DNA of 64,000 nucleotides from Hexactinellida sp. DTS-2022 (lineage: Eukaryota; Porifera; Hexactinellida). Position 1 is the first letter of the stretch; each line of letters opens with the position of its first letter. Under the pieces are notes generated by a model that did not search any database, had not been told where the DNA came from, and saw nothing but the letters and a program-made list of their open reading frames with translations. The stretch lies in NCBI GenBank assembly GCA_028753945.1, contig JAPNXP010000006.1, forward strand, positions 4,092,001 through 4,156,000, read 5' to 3'. Of this stretch, positions 1-9,243 are shown piece after piece. Position numbers and translations under genes: made by a program.

Positions 1-242
1 ATTATATTGGAAATTGGAATGCTAACTGAATTTATCCAGTCATAATTACGTGACAGTTATTCAAATCCATCATCAATTACGAACTGTAAAAACCGAAATT
101 AGCATTGAAATATTTTATATTGGTTTCAACTTGATAATTCGGAATGTATAACCTCGTTACTAAAGACCCATATGTACAAGCTCAAACTCCCAAGTAGCAG
201 ATAGAAATTCGAATTATCAACTGTCTCACTTTTTGAATTGCA

Positions 243-1259
243 ATGGATTGCACTTTAGAACTGACAAGATTTCTGATTTACTGCTCTGTATTAGGTATCT
301 TGATAATCTTTTGTTTCATCTTTCTCACAATATACATCATCGCTACTATTATAATTATACGAAATTCGAAAATATGTCAAACAAGAGAAGACCAAAGTGA
401 CGATCTAAAAACAGGCAGCCAAACTCCGCTTATATTTTCAAACAGAAGAATGAAACCACCAACCACAAGACCCGAAGTTGCTCCTAATGAATTTAGAGAC
501 ACCAGTTTGGTTAGAAAGCAATTCGACCGTGTCGCTTTAGAAGCAATTTACGGGACAGACTACGCAATAGAAACTGTTTTGACGGAGAAAGTTATACTCG
601 GTTCTCCTTCGAGAGGGCGAATCGCTGAAAGAGCGAATGTGTTTGAGAACCCAAGTGCAGGTGGTACTCCAACACGACAGATAGAATTGCGAGATGTGAC
701 GAAACGACGGACAAACGAGTTGTCTCAAAAATTCAGAGATGATCCTAATGTCCCTACTGGGTTATTACTAAAGCCAGGGAAACCTGAAGAAAGTAAGGAG
801 GATGAACTAACCGAAATACCAGTTGAAACATCCCCGAAACCGAAAAAGGCAGTTAGAAAATACAAAGATCCGCCTAGTGTATTCAAGGGACGGCATCAAC
901 GAGAGGAATTTCTAGATATAGAATTCGCTGATCTGGTAGAGGAAACGAATAAGCGACTCGCGGAATACACACTAGCCGGCATTGAAGAAACCGATGTACA
1001 AATTTTCGCGAATCAACATCTAACTGAGAAAAATATAAAACGATCCAAGTTGGAATTTGATAAAACAAAATTGCAATCGAAAGACAAAGGAATTCCGGTA
1101 CGTAAACTAAGTGATCAAAAAAGCATGCTTCTAACCGCCAAGTCGGTTATGGATGATATTGACTTTGACCTGTCTGTAAGGAAAGGTGCCAGTGTAGAAA
1201 GTATGCTTTCTGGTCGGACTCAGATCACAAATATGAGTCATGATGACTTGAGACAATGA
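243..1259 (+). CDS. Orphan single-pass membrane protein, 338 aa
   Basis: Single uninterrupted reading frame. Residues about 7-40 form one long hydrophobic segment rich in Ile, Leu and Phe, which reads as a signal anchor or N-terminal membrane span. The remaining 300 residues are hydrophilic, highly charged (many Glu, Lys, Arg) and probably cytosolic, with no cysteine-rich or repeat domain I recognise. A basic, Pro-containing stretch (about 180-215) and a Ser/Asp-rich C-terminus are visible. No start other than the first ATG is needed, because it lies just before the hydrophobic segment. It could be one exon of a larger gene, but the frame ends in a stop followed by AT-rich non-coding DNA. I cannot assign a family. 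Confidence 0.6.
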   Translation: MDCTLELTRFLIYCSVLGILIIFCFIFLTIYIIATIIIIRNSKICQTREDQSDDLKTGSQTPLIFSNRRMKPPTTRPEVAPNEFRDTSLVRKQFDRVALEAIYGTDYAIETVLTEKVILGSPSRGRIAERANVFENPSAGGTPTRQIELRDVTKRRTNELSQKFRDDPNVPTGLLLKPGKPEESKEDELTEIPVETSPKPKKAVRKYKDPPSVFKGRHQREEFLDIEFADLVEETNKRLAEYTLAGIEETDVQIFANQHLTEKNIKRSKLEFDKTKLQSKDKGIPVRKLSDQKSMLLTAKSVMDDIDFDLSVRKGASVESMLSGRTQITNMSHDDLRQ

Positions 1260-1493
1260 AATAGAACGAAAGTAATTTACAACCCCAAAAGACACTTATT
1301 TTATACACACACTATTTATTATTGTCTTATTTTATACTATTAGGTATATTTTAATAAAAAATTGAAAGAGTTAGTTATTGCAACCATGGATAGTTAACAT
1401 GAGACAATTAAAAAATATTATAATTTACAGCCCCGAAAGAGACTATTTTATACACACACTTTATTATCGTCTTATTTTATACTAATAGATATA

Positions 1494-1677
1494 CAGGTAA
1501 ACCTCCCAAAGCGGCACCTCCGAGTAGCGGCAACCTCCGAGAAGCGGCACAAAATGATTCTCCCGATGGGTGCCGCTTTGGGAGTTTTACCTTACGAGCT
1601 ACCTCCCAAAGCGGCAACCTCCGAGAAGCGGTACAAAATCATTCTCCCGATGGGTGCCGCTTTGGGAGGTTTACCTG
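1494..1677. mobile_element. MITE family L, tandem double copy
   Basis: Flanked by TA. The left end starts CAGGTAAACCTCCCAAAGCG and the right end is its inverted copy. The internal motif (a string ending in the Cys-Gly-like GC-rich gcggc box) occurs twice in the same order, so two units are fused head to tail. It is more GC-rich than its surroundings. Confidence 0.75.
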
Positions 1678-1696
1678 TATTTTAATAAACACACTA

Positions 1697-1875
1697 TAGT
1701 CAGGTTCCTTATATTATGAACATTCAATGGTCCAAAAATTGTATTCATAATAGAGAGACTTCATATAAGAAAACTCAACTTAATACAAACACTATGTAAG
1801 TTGTTAAATTGGGACCATAGGACTTGTTCATAATAAAAGTTTTTCATATTAAGCAGACGAAAGATTGTTTAGAAA
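1697..1875. mobile_element. MITE family K, degenerate copy
   Basis: Alignable by eye with the full family K copy at 32895-33077: same order of blocks (cattcaatggtccaaaaatt, a cttaatacaaacactatgta block, gggaccatagg and aagcagacgaaa). The right end has run into a family F terminus. Confidence 0.65.
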
Positions 1876-1960
1876 ACCGATTTTGACTGTACATTGTGTA
1901 TATAAGATGGATTCGCATGCAAAGAATTTGTTAGAAAAAACCGGTTTCGACTGTCAATGG

Positions 1961-3823
1961 TTATATAGGGCCTAGTACTAACCCTCGTTGATATGGATAT
2001 GCATTATTCCTTGCGGATTGGTAAGGAGGGAGCATCTGTAATACCTCAGGATCGTCATAGGTGTCCTCAATGGGATTAGCATCCTCTGGTGCTATGTAGA
2101 GGTCGTCGTCTGGTGCTATGTAGAGGTCGTCCTCCAAAGGGGGAGTTGATGGTGCCTGGTTCTGTAGGGAAGAAGTTAATGAGAGATACTTTATTTCCAA
2201 GAACTACTGTGTGTATTTTGATATATAAACAATGGATGCCGGTTATAAGAACACCGGTTATAAGAACATGCCGGATATAAGGTTATTCGACTGGAAAATG
2301 GTTGCCATATACCCTATATAATTTATGCCGGTTATAATAACATTATATTCAGTTCCCGACTATGTTCTTATAACCGGCATAAATTATATAGGGTAGATGG
2401 CAACAGTTTTCAAGTAGAATGTTCTTATAACCGGTGTTCTTATATCCGGCATCCACTGTACTTTGGTAACAAGGATTCCTACTATAACTTCATGGTTACC
2501 TGTTGGTACTGATGGAATGGATATCCATTGCTCTGAGTAGTGTGCTCATTGTTTAATTCGTCAGGAGCTGCGTACTGATCTTCATCACCGAAGTCAGGCA
2601 ATGGGGGAGTTCTCGGTTTCTGGTGACCCCAGTAGGGATCTTGTGTTGGGTAGTGAGACATCTGGTTGAACTGTGAACTCTCAAAGTAAAGTGTTAGCAC
2701 AAGGGTCAATTATTAGTACAGTAGATTAGGTTATAACGTACCCCCTTAAGAATGGGAATAAATACGTAGTAATCTCATTTTAAACCACTGTGACACCAAA
2801 TTAAGTGCCAACCGGGCACCTAAATGGAATCATACTGCGAGCACTTTTATCCCTCAACCGATGATACCTAGATCAAGGAATTATCCAGGAGCCGAGACGC
2901 TCCTTTTGGAGCATGATTTTTGGAAAATTTTGATTTTAGGAGCGCGAAAATTTGAAATCCTCTCCTATACCGCAACTTTAATTTGTATTAAAATTGGATC
3001 AGACCAGGAATAGGAGCGTATTTACAAATGGCTGTATAATACACTGACCTAGATAAACCCCTGAACACCACGTACCACTGTATAGCCTTTATAAACCTAC
3101 CGTATCGTTTGTGTCTAGGTCCCCAGGAACTACGTACTCATCATCGAATGAGCTGGTGCTGCCTCTATCAGGAGGCTTAGACACGGGAGGAATGGGAGGA
3201 ACTTCTCGTCGCGCTGGCTTCCAAGTGCCTGGGTAGGGACTGGTGCTACGGGCAGGAAGCTGGGGCTCTACCTGCTAAGGGGTGGGTAATTACTTTATCG
3301 TAAATACAGTAGAACCTCGTTAGTACGAACACTGTTAATATGAATTACGGATAAGGCGAATGCATTTTGACGGTCCCCTGGTGTTCATACTAGAGGTTCT
3401 ACTATAGATTACATAAAAGTAAAATAAATGACGAACCTGCTCTGTGAGAGAGCAAAAAAAATTATTGGAATTTATTGGAATTAGTAAACTAGAAGGTCGT
3501 TAGTACGAACATAGTTAATATGAAATTCTGGTTAATACGAACACTAATTCATTCCCCTTCAAAGCTTTTCGAATACAAATGATATTTGGTTAAACTTAAC
3601 GAAAAATCTAAAATTACAGCTGTGCCGACAGCATGTCCTTTGGAGGCATGGTTCTACTGTAGTTACATACAATAAAAATCAAATTATGACGAACCTGCTC
3701 TGTGAGATAGCATGGCTTATTGGTAACAGGTATAGGCGGGAGAGTGTGTTGGCCGTGTGACCTGTCTGGTAGAGAGGGTGCCTCCCTGCCTTTAGTCGCT
3801 AGCTTGTTCTTCTTAGTAAACAT
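1961..3823 (-). CDS. Tyr/Pro-rich scaffold-like protein with repeated YxxP motifs, 4 exons
   Basis: Exons by splice consensus: 3823-3695, 3274-3101, 2670-2500, 2161-1961. All junctions are phase 0; the spliced CDS is 675 nt (224 aa). No enzymatic or binding domain is visible. Exons 2 and 3 share one plan: a proline-rich stretch, then an acidic patch with a tyrosine at -3 to proline (DEYVVPGD, DQYAAPDE). Exon 4 has DLYIAPDD, DLYIAPED and DTYDDPEV. Pro-rich PPxPP strings (PPIPPV, PPLPDF) resemble SH3 ligands; acidic YxxP sites resemble phosphotyrosine sites read by SH2 domains. The layout recalls adaptor scaffolds of the SLP-76/BLNK/Cas kind, without detectable homology. The start at 3823 is preferred because upstream DNA is a MITE end and the possible acceptor there is out of phase. 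Introns 1-3 hold family A and C elements. The function as a signalling scaffold is inferred. Confidence 0.6.
2230..2458. mobile_element. MITE family C, extended copy
   Basis: Long inverted repeat with TA flanks. Left end CAATGGATGCCGGTTATAAG, right end its inverse. It lies in the last intron of the scaffold-like gene, 41 bases from the exon-3 donor, and has extra internal copies of the ccggttataagaaca block. Confidence 0.75.
3307..3414. mobile_element. MITE family A, short copy
   Basis: Starts CAGTAGAACCTCGTTAGTAC and ends in the inverse. It is about 108 bp because the middle is deleted. It lies in intron 1 of the scaffold-like gene. Confidence 0.75.
3489..3659. mobile_element. Chimeric MITE (family A ends, family G insert)
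   Basis: Left half and the extreme right end match family A, but 3600-3640 carries the family G terminal sequence (aaaaatctaaaattacagct) also seen at 17126-17249. Reads as an insertion followed by deletion. Confidence 0.55.
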
Positions 3824-3843
3824 CGCTAAGTGTAAACACAATA

Positions 3844-3892
3844 CAGTCGAAACCGGTTTTTTCTATCTAGTAAACGGTTTTTCTAACTAATT
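3844..3892. mobile_element. MITE family F fragment
   Basis: Left end CAGTCGAAACCGGTTTTTTC, truncated. It lies 20 bases upstream of the scaffold-like gene start. Confidence 0.5.
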
Positions 3893-4179
3893 ATTTATTA
3901 TAAATCTGTAAACAATCCAATTTTGATTAATGTTATATCGGTTTATTCTATTAATTAAGGAAGGTTCAAGTATGATGGGTTGTACTTTGGAAATGTGATC
4001 TTTTGTTATTCTCACTGAATTGCAATTAGGACAGAATAGAAGAACTTCAACCCATTCCTTACAGAATCCTAGCAAAGAGACATTACAACTACACTTGTAT
4101 AACTTGTATGTTGTTTATTACCACATTATAGTCACATCATAATCTCATCACTGTTTGTTGTAACAAACAAATCAAAACA

Positions 4180-4187
4180 TATAAATA
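4180..4187 (+). promoter_or_regulatory. TATA-like box of the NHL gene
   Basis: TATAAATA about 66 bases upstream of the start codon at 4253, with no competing ATG between. Confidence 0.4.
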
Positions 4188-4252
4188 CACAGATTATCCA
4201 TAGCAATCAATTCGTACATCAACCATTCAATTCTTCTTCTACAAACAATCAA

Positions 4253-5480
4253 ATGGCAGCTCGCTATCCCATTCCCCCTCCAGCAGCAGACCCCGTAGAG
4301 ACACGAATAAACAGAGCCATAGACGGCCTCATAGCGCTACTGAATCTCCGCAGAGCTCAGCTGCTGACTCAGGTCCGCGACGCACGCGAGGAGAAGAGAG
4401 CCGCAGAGGTGGCTCGACGAGAAATGGACACACAACTAACCACCGCCCGGACAGCTCTACAGACACTTTTGAAGGAGAACCCCCTTCAGTCCATGCAGGA
4501 GAGAATGGTCTCAGAACTGGACCAGAAAATGAGGGAACTGAGAACGAACATTCCAGCTGAGACAGAATTAAGGTGGCGGTGCGACACACGAGACCTCGAA
4601 GTGAGCATTTCCCGTCTCGGAGAGATTACACAGGTACCAGTAGGGCCCAACTACGCCACATTCCATTTGCCTACTATCGCTACTGGGAAAGAAGGTTCAG
4701 GTCCTGGCGAGTTTAATTGTCCATGTGGTGTCGCCATTAATCGAGCTACAAACCAGATATTCGTAGCTAATTGGGGGCAATGACAGAGTAGAGATATTCT
4801 CCGAAACAGGAGAGTATCTCAATCAGTTAGGTGACATACAGCTAAATAGACCATGGGGCATAGCTATTCATGGGAATAATGTGTATATTAGTAGCGACCT
4901 GAAACACACTGTAAGCAAATACTCGCTAACTGATTTTAGCTTCGTTAAGCGGATTGGGAAGATGGGATCGAATAACGGAGAATTCCAATATCCGAGACAA
5001 CTAACAACAGATCCCAACGGACAAGTGTTCATAGCAGATAGTTATAACGACAGAATCTGTGTATTCGACACAGACTTACACCATTTGAGGAACATCACAC
5101 ATCAGGCATTATCACAACCATATGACGTCAAGCTATCGCATGACTGCGTATACGTACTGTGCCCAAAGAAGAATCCGTGTATGCTGGTACTGTCACTAGA
5201 GGGAGACATGCTACACTCCATCATTAGCTGTGGAGAAGGAATGGATGTGTTGAGGCCATTGTTCTTCTGTTTGGACACAAATAACAACATTGTCATTAGT
5301 GATCTAGGCATACACTCCATTCGAGTATTCTCCCCAGCAGGCAACCTCCTACACACCATAGGAAGAGAGGGAGACGAACAAGGGATACCCTATTTGCCCC
5401 AAGGAATTGCTATAGATACAAACGGGAGATTTGTTTGTTTGTCCCCTAACAAGAATTTTGGTCTACAAATATTTTGTTAG
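4253..5480 (+). CDS. Coiled-coil + NHL-repeat protein, frameshifted
   Basis: Two consecutive frames form one protein of about 408 aa. Residues about 15-110 are Arg/Glu/Gln/Leu-rich and heptad-like (coiled coil). From about residue 130 there are NHL-type beta-propeller blades, with repeats of the pattern GxFxxPxGVAI..(N)..VFVAN..NDRVxxF: for example GEFNCPCGVAI, GEFQYPRQLTT and PYLPQGIAIDTNGRF. The first frame stops just after FVANWG because a run of five G at 4773-4777 is one base longer than the frame needs; with four the next blade reads NDRVEIFSETG. No RING or B-box is present, so this is not a full TRIM2/3/71 protein, although the propeller is of that kind. A single-base sequencing or assembly error, or a young null allele, would explain the break. 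AATAAA lies at 5517. Confidence 0.75.
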
Positions 5481-6005
5481 CTCGTTGTATTAGTTTGTTG
5501 TTCATTATCTTTGCAAAATAAACATTAAAAATAAAATTTCTCTCATTTTAACACCTATTATTTCACAAACTATAAGCCATTGTGGAAGTAGAAATGATAA
5601 ACATGCAAATTAAACAAAATGGGAAGTTTCTTATCAAACGATGTATCTAGGGATGTTGCAGAAACTTGCAGATAGGATAAGGGCCAGTTAACATAATTTG
5701 TATTTGAAAATACGTAACTTAAGCATACGAGTAACTTTACATGAAGATTCACTGATTAACAAATTAGGAATAATTCCTTAGATAAGAACAATTGGTATAA
5801 TTATGCAGGTTATACAAACACTTAATAAGAACATATTTATCTACTCCCAAGTCCAACAATAACCTTATAACCAGTATAGTATCCACTGTACTATCAAAAC
5901 ATAAATAATCTCAAAAGGAGCAACTGATACTCAATGAAATAAATAATAATAAATCAGTTACATTAATATTTGTACACAATTATCATCCAATTACAAGTAG
6001 ATAAG
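5481..6005. other. Spacer, 3' end of NHL gene and repeat fragment
   Basis: Holds the poly(A) signal (AATAAA at 5517-5522) and a short family C remnant near 5830-5893 (cttataaccagtatagtatccactgtac). Nothing else is supported. Confidence 0.5.
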
Positions 6006-6827
6006 TTAACTATAAGTCTTGCTTTTAGAAGCGGAATACCTTTCTTCATATTTATCATAACCCTTTACGTTCTGAAAGTCAGTTTGCGAGAACAAATTCC
6101 CATCAATCTTAAGTAAACTGATTTTCGACAGAGTTAATATTTCAGTCGACAGATCTCCAAGTTTTATTCTATTATTTTCAGCTTTCAAAACTTTCAAGTA
6201 AGGGCAGCTCGCTATCTCACTTGGCAGTGACGTAATAGAATTGTTATTAATATTCAATTCGTGAGCATTCAAGTCACAAATTGATAGAGGCAATTCGCCT
6301 ATGTGATTATGCGATAAATCTATGATAGCTATATTAGGCAGGAATGTTATAGATGGAGGAAAAGTAGGAAATTGGTTGTTTGACATTTCAAGGCTTTTCA
6401 GTGACTTTAGACTCAAGAATGTTTCAGGTAGACTAGCTAGTCTATTACTGGATATATTGAGTATCTCGAGTTTCTTCAGTAACCCTATATCATCCGGTAA
6501 TATCTCTATTTGGTTGGTGTGTAGTGTTAATGCACGTAGTGATTGGAAAACTGAAATTTCAGGTGGAACTACAGTTAGGCTATTACGGGATAAATCTAGT
6601 GTGCGTAGGTTTTTAAGCTGGAATATTTCAGGAGGGAAAATAGTTAGTTTGTAATCTTTGAAAGTGAAAATGCCAGTCGAAGAGGCTTGCTTTACGTGTA
6701 AAGCTAATGATTGGGATTTGCTAGGGGCCCCCCTTACCTTACTGAGACCTGTGGGCTTAGTAGCTGGTTTCTCTTGAATAGGAATTGGTTTGGACTTTGG
6801 TTCGCTTTCAGATTGAGTATTACCCAT
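6006..6827 (-). CDS. LRRC57: LRRC57-like leucine-rich repeat protein
   Basis: I choose the ATG at 6827 (protein about 273 aa) rather than the longer frame to 6896, because the sequence then begins MGNTQSE. Vertebrate LRRC57 also starts Met-Gly-Asn, a likely N-myristoylation site. After a low-complexity Lys/Pro segment comes the family block GIFTFKDYKLTIFPPEI, then about seven LRRs of the LxxLxLSxNxLxxLPxxI type. The C-terminus has the LRRC57-specific ending LLKIDGNLF...GYDKYEERYSASK. Vertebrate LRRC57 is about 239 aa; the extra length lies in the Lys/Pro-rich insertion after the N-terminus. Its role is poorly known; membrane association through myristate is inferred. It is single-exon here and lies head-to-tail with glycogenin. 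Confidence 0.85.
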   Translation of the reverse strand: MGNTQSESEPKSKPIPIQEKPATKPTGLSKVRGAPSKSQSLALHVKQASSTGIFTFKDYKLTIFPPEIFQLKNLRTLDLSRNSLTVVPPEISVFQSLRALTLHTNQIEILPDDIGLLKKLEILNISSNRLASLPETFLSLKSLKSLEMSNNQFPTFPPSITFLPNIAIIDLSHNHIGELPLSICDLNAHELNINNNSITSLPSEIASCPYLKVLKAENNRIKLGDLSTEILTLSKISLLKIDGNLFSQTDFQNVKGYDKYEERYSASKSKTYS

Positions 6828-7229
6828 CCTTATGCTCATAAATACTAAATACAAACATTCAAATGTAAGAGGAATAATAGTATATTTACCAACCATTCTC
6901 TGGATTTGGTATTTAGGGGGATTTGTCTGAAATAGGTATACGTAGTACTATAGTTTATATTATAGTTTTCAAACTATCTTTTCGAAGAATAATAAACCAT
7001 CCAAATGTAATTGTAAATACTAAAAATGTAAAATATGAGGCGTGCTTAATATTCCGGGATTTTGCGTCACGAAAGCCTATAAATCCCTGGATAACCGGTT
7101 GCCTAGTATGACAGATAACTATTCGGATAAATACAAACTTAATATCTATGATTCAAATATACCTTCTAGCGTGATCAATTGTAATATGTATAATAGACCT
7201 ATAATACAAACTTCGCATAGCCTGGATGT
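6828..7229. other. Intergenic spacer
   Basis: About 400 bases of AT-rich DNA between LRRC57 and the 3' end of glycogenin. No feature is supported apart from a short ccctggataaccggtt stretch that resembles MITE sequence. Confidence 0.4.
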
Positions 7230-8336
7230 TCACTTCAATCTTTGTACTATATTCTCTATAATAGAATCGGACGCATCTTTACCCTCATACTCAATATGTC
7301 CTTTTTGCCAATCGAGTCGCCATTTATTCTCGTCAATAACTTCCTCTTTTGGTGGCGCTTCTATTGACAACTCTTGAATTGCCAATTCAGGTAATTCATC
7401 CTGGGTTGCTTGGTTACCAATATCAGCCTCTGGAATGCTAGGGTTTACAGCTGACATGGAAATGATGTAATCTTGCGAATCGACTTTTTCTACTATGACG
7501 TCAGGAAGTATAGAATGAGATGTGCTGTCAGCTGTTTGAGGCGTTAAAACCGGTTTTTCTTTTACTTCTACCGCTTTACTAAAGTAATTTTCCTTTTCAT
7601 TATAAACGTCCCACCATTTGCCGTAGAACTCGCTATTGACATCGATTGGCAGATCTTTTGTTTTGTAGAAAGGCCTTACCCAAGGTTTCGTAAGTCCCAA
7701 ATAATGTAATACACGAATATCTTTCTTGTATTTCAGCATTGCTGCGTTATAAAAATACGACATGTTGATGGCCACATTGAAAGTGAATGGCAAGCGTTTC
7801 TCATGTTCCATAGCCCAGTTGCTCCAGTATGTATTCAGTAGGCCCTGGTCTGCTCCGTCAAATGAACCTGTGTCCGTTGAAAGCTGAATAAGGTTGTGGT
7901 ATGTATCGAGAGATGGTGTAAACACAAACACGCCTGAATTGAAACAATCAGGCCAACCTGTGTCAGGAGCAGCTGATAATTCGGGTCGCGAAAATAGCTC
8001 GTCGATATTTCGCAATACTAACGTGTCAGCATCGAGGAAAACACATTTTTTGAACTGAACCAATTCCCAAACATGGAGTTTAGAAAATGTGACACCTAAT
8101 TCGGGACGACCTATTATAGACAGGTTGTTCGCATCTCTGCTATCCAAAATATCTATTTCTATTACAAAGTCCCAAATGCAGGCTAACTTATCTCTCAATT
8201 CAGTTGTCACATTTTCAGATACCAAAACAACCTTCTTGCATAAAGTATCGGTTTTGCATAAGGAAATCCCGAGTGCAATCGCGCCATGAAAATAGAACTC
8301 ATTCGTTATGAGAGTGACAAACGCATTCTCTTCCAT
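7230..8336 (-). CDS. GYG1: Glycogenin (GT8 self-glucosylating primer of glycogen), 368 aa
   Basis: Self-glucosylating glycosyltransferase that uses UDP-glucose to make the primer for glycogen synthase; cytosolic. The whole GT8 domain is present: AFVTLITNEFY at the N-terminus, RPELGVTFSKLHVW (about 78-91), the Mn/UDP-binding DAD triplet at 102-104 (FLDADTLVLRNID), AAPDTGWPDCFNSGVFVF, GADQGLLNTYW, and HYLGLTKPW near the end of the fold. The acceptor-tyrosine region is represented by INMSYFYNAAM, so Tyr at either of two positions could be the glucosylated residue. A variable Glu/Pro-rich linker precedes a C-terminal block (NKWRLDWQKGHIEYEG...SIIENIVQRLK) that matches the glycogen-synthase-binding tail of animal glycogenins. 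It is one exon and the length is normal for the family. Confidence 0.95.
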   Translation of the reverse strand: MEENAFVTLITNEFYFHGAIALGISLCKTDTLCKKVVLVSENVTTELRDKLACIWDFVIEIDILDSRDANNLSIIGRPELGVTFSKLHVWELVQFKKCVFLDADTLVLRNIDELFSRPELSAAPDTGWPDCFNSGVFVFTPSLDTYHNLIQLSTDTGSFDGADQGLLNTYWSNWAMEHEKRLPFTFNVAINMSYFYNAAMLKYKKDIRVLHYLGLTKPWVRPFYKTKDLPIDVNSEFYGKWWDVYNEKENYFSKAVEVKEKPVLTPQTADSTSHSILPDVIVEKVDSQDYIISMSAVNPSIPEADIGNQATQDELPELAIQELSIEAPPKEEVIDENKWRLDWQKGHIEYEGKDASDSIIENIVQRLK

Positions 8337-9243
8337 CTGAGTTAGCTCTAACTAATTGCATGCTTAGAGTGTTTATATACTAATTATAAATACACAAATA
8401 AATACCTGGCTTTTGTAACACAAATATAATAGTGCTATTAGCCAAATTACAATAATATAACCACTAAATAAGTCCCAAATATCGGGGCTTACCACACAAA
8501 GCTAAAATGAAATAAGTGTAACTGTTGGAAACTTCAAACTAAAGCGAAGTTCAATGGATACAGTCTTAGGACCACTTCTCGAAAGATTAATGGTAGGAGC
8601 GTTCAAACGTTAAGTAACGCTTCCAAGGGGGGAGGGGTTAAAGATGTGTTACAAATAATAATTTTGAATCACAAAATGGTCAAAATATAGTATAACATAG
8701 GCAGGAGGGTCTAATTTTCGGGGATTTGCCGTAATGTAACGTTCAATTAAACTGCCTAGCTCGCGAAAAATAGTGCTAAAATAGTCGCCGACCTATTATA
8801 GATAATACTGAGTCACCGTTCCACTATAAATATCGTAAATTATTCCGACGCTGCCCCAAAGTTACTAAATATTCAAAGAAATAAAAATTTTGATAATCAA
8901 AATGAGTTCGCCTTATACGGAATTCGTATTAACCAATATCATTTGTGTTGGAAAAGCTTTGAAGGCGACTGAAATATAGTTCATATCAACCGGAATTTCG
9001 TACTAACCGTGTTCGTACTAACGATGTTCTACTGCATTTACACTTTTATCGAGAAAGTGTTGATAATTTACTGGAATTTTTGGAGTAGAAGTGTACTGGA
9101 AATTTATGTAAACTACTAATAGGATTAATATATAATTAGGTTTAATTAAAATATCCAATTACTATTATAATGCAATTTTAAAGTAAGAAACAACCAATCG
9201 AACATATAAATTGAAATACAATACCTAATTCCACCGAGCTATA
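8337..9243. other. Intergenic, divergent spacer with family H and A remnants
   Basis: Upstream of both glycogenin (-) and the first orphan paralogue (+), so it must hold both promoters. Contains a family H element (about 8597-8752; termini like gttcaaacgttaagtaacgc) and a decayed family A copy (8902-9034). Confidence 0.5.
8597..8752. mobile_element. Family H repeat copy
   Basis: Left end cgttcaaacgttaagtaacg, right end the rough inverse (gtaatgtaacgttcaatt). Related copies occur near 10419, 17264-17372, 40517-40671 and 42072-42215. The CAGT-type ends of the other families are absent. Confidence 0.5.

Larger units (their letters stand above)
1260..1960. other. Gene-free spacer filled by short transposable elements
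   Basis: Contains a composite element of family L (1494-1677), a degenerate family K element (about 1697-1875) and two family F ends (about 1865-1960). No coding signal is seen between the orphan membrane gene and the minus-strand scaffold-like gene. Confidence 0.7.

Noticed and set aside
3887..4075. Minus-strand 62-codon frame with a CPNC pair, considered as a first exon of the scaffold-like gene
   Set aside because: No acceptor/donor pair in phase with exon 1 and a MITE end lies between; cysteine pair alone is not enough.
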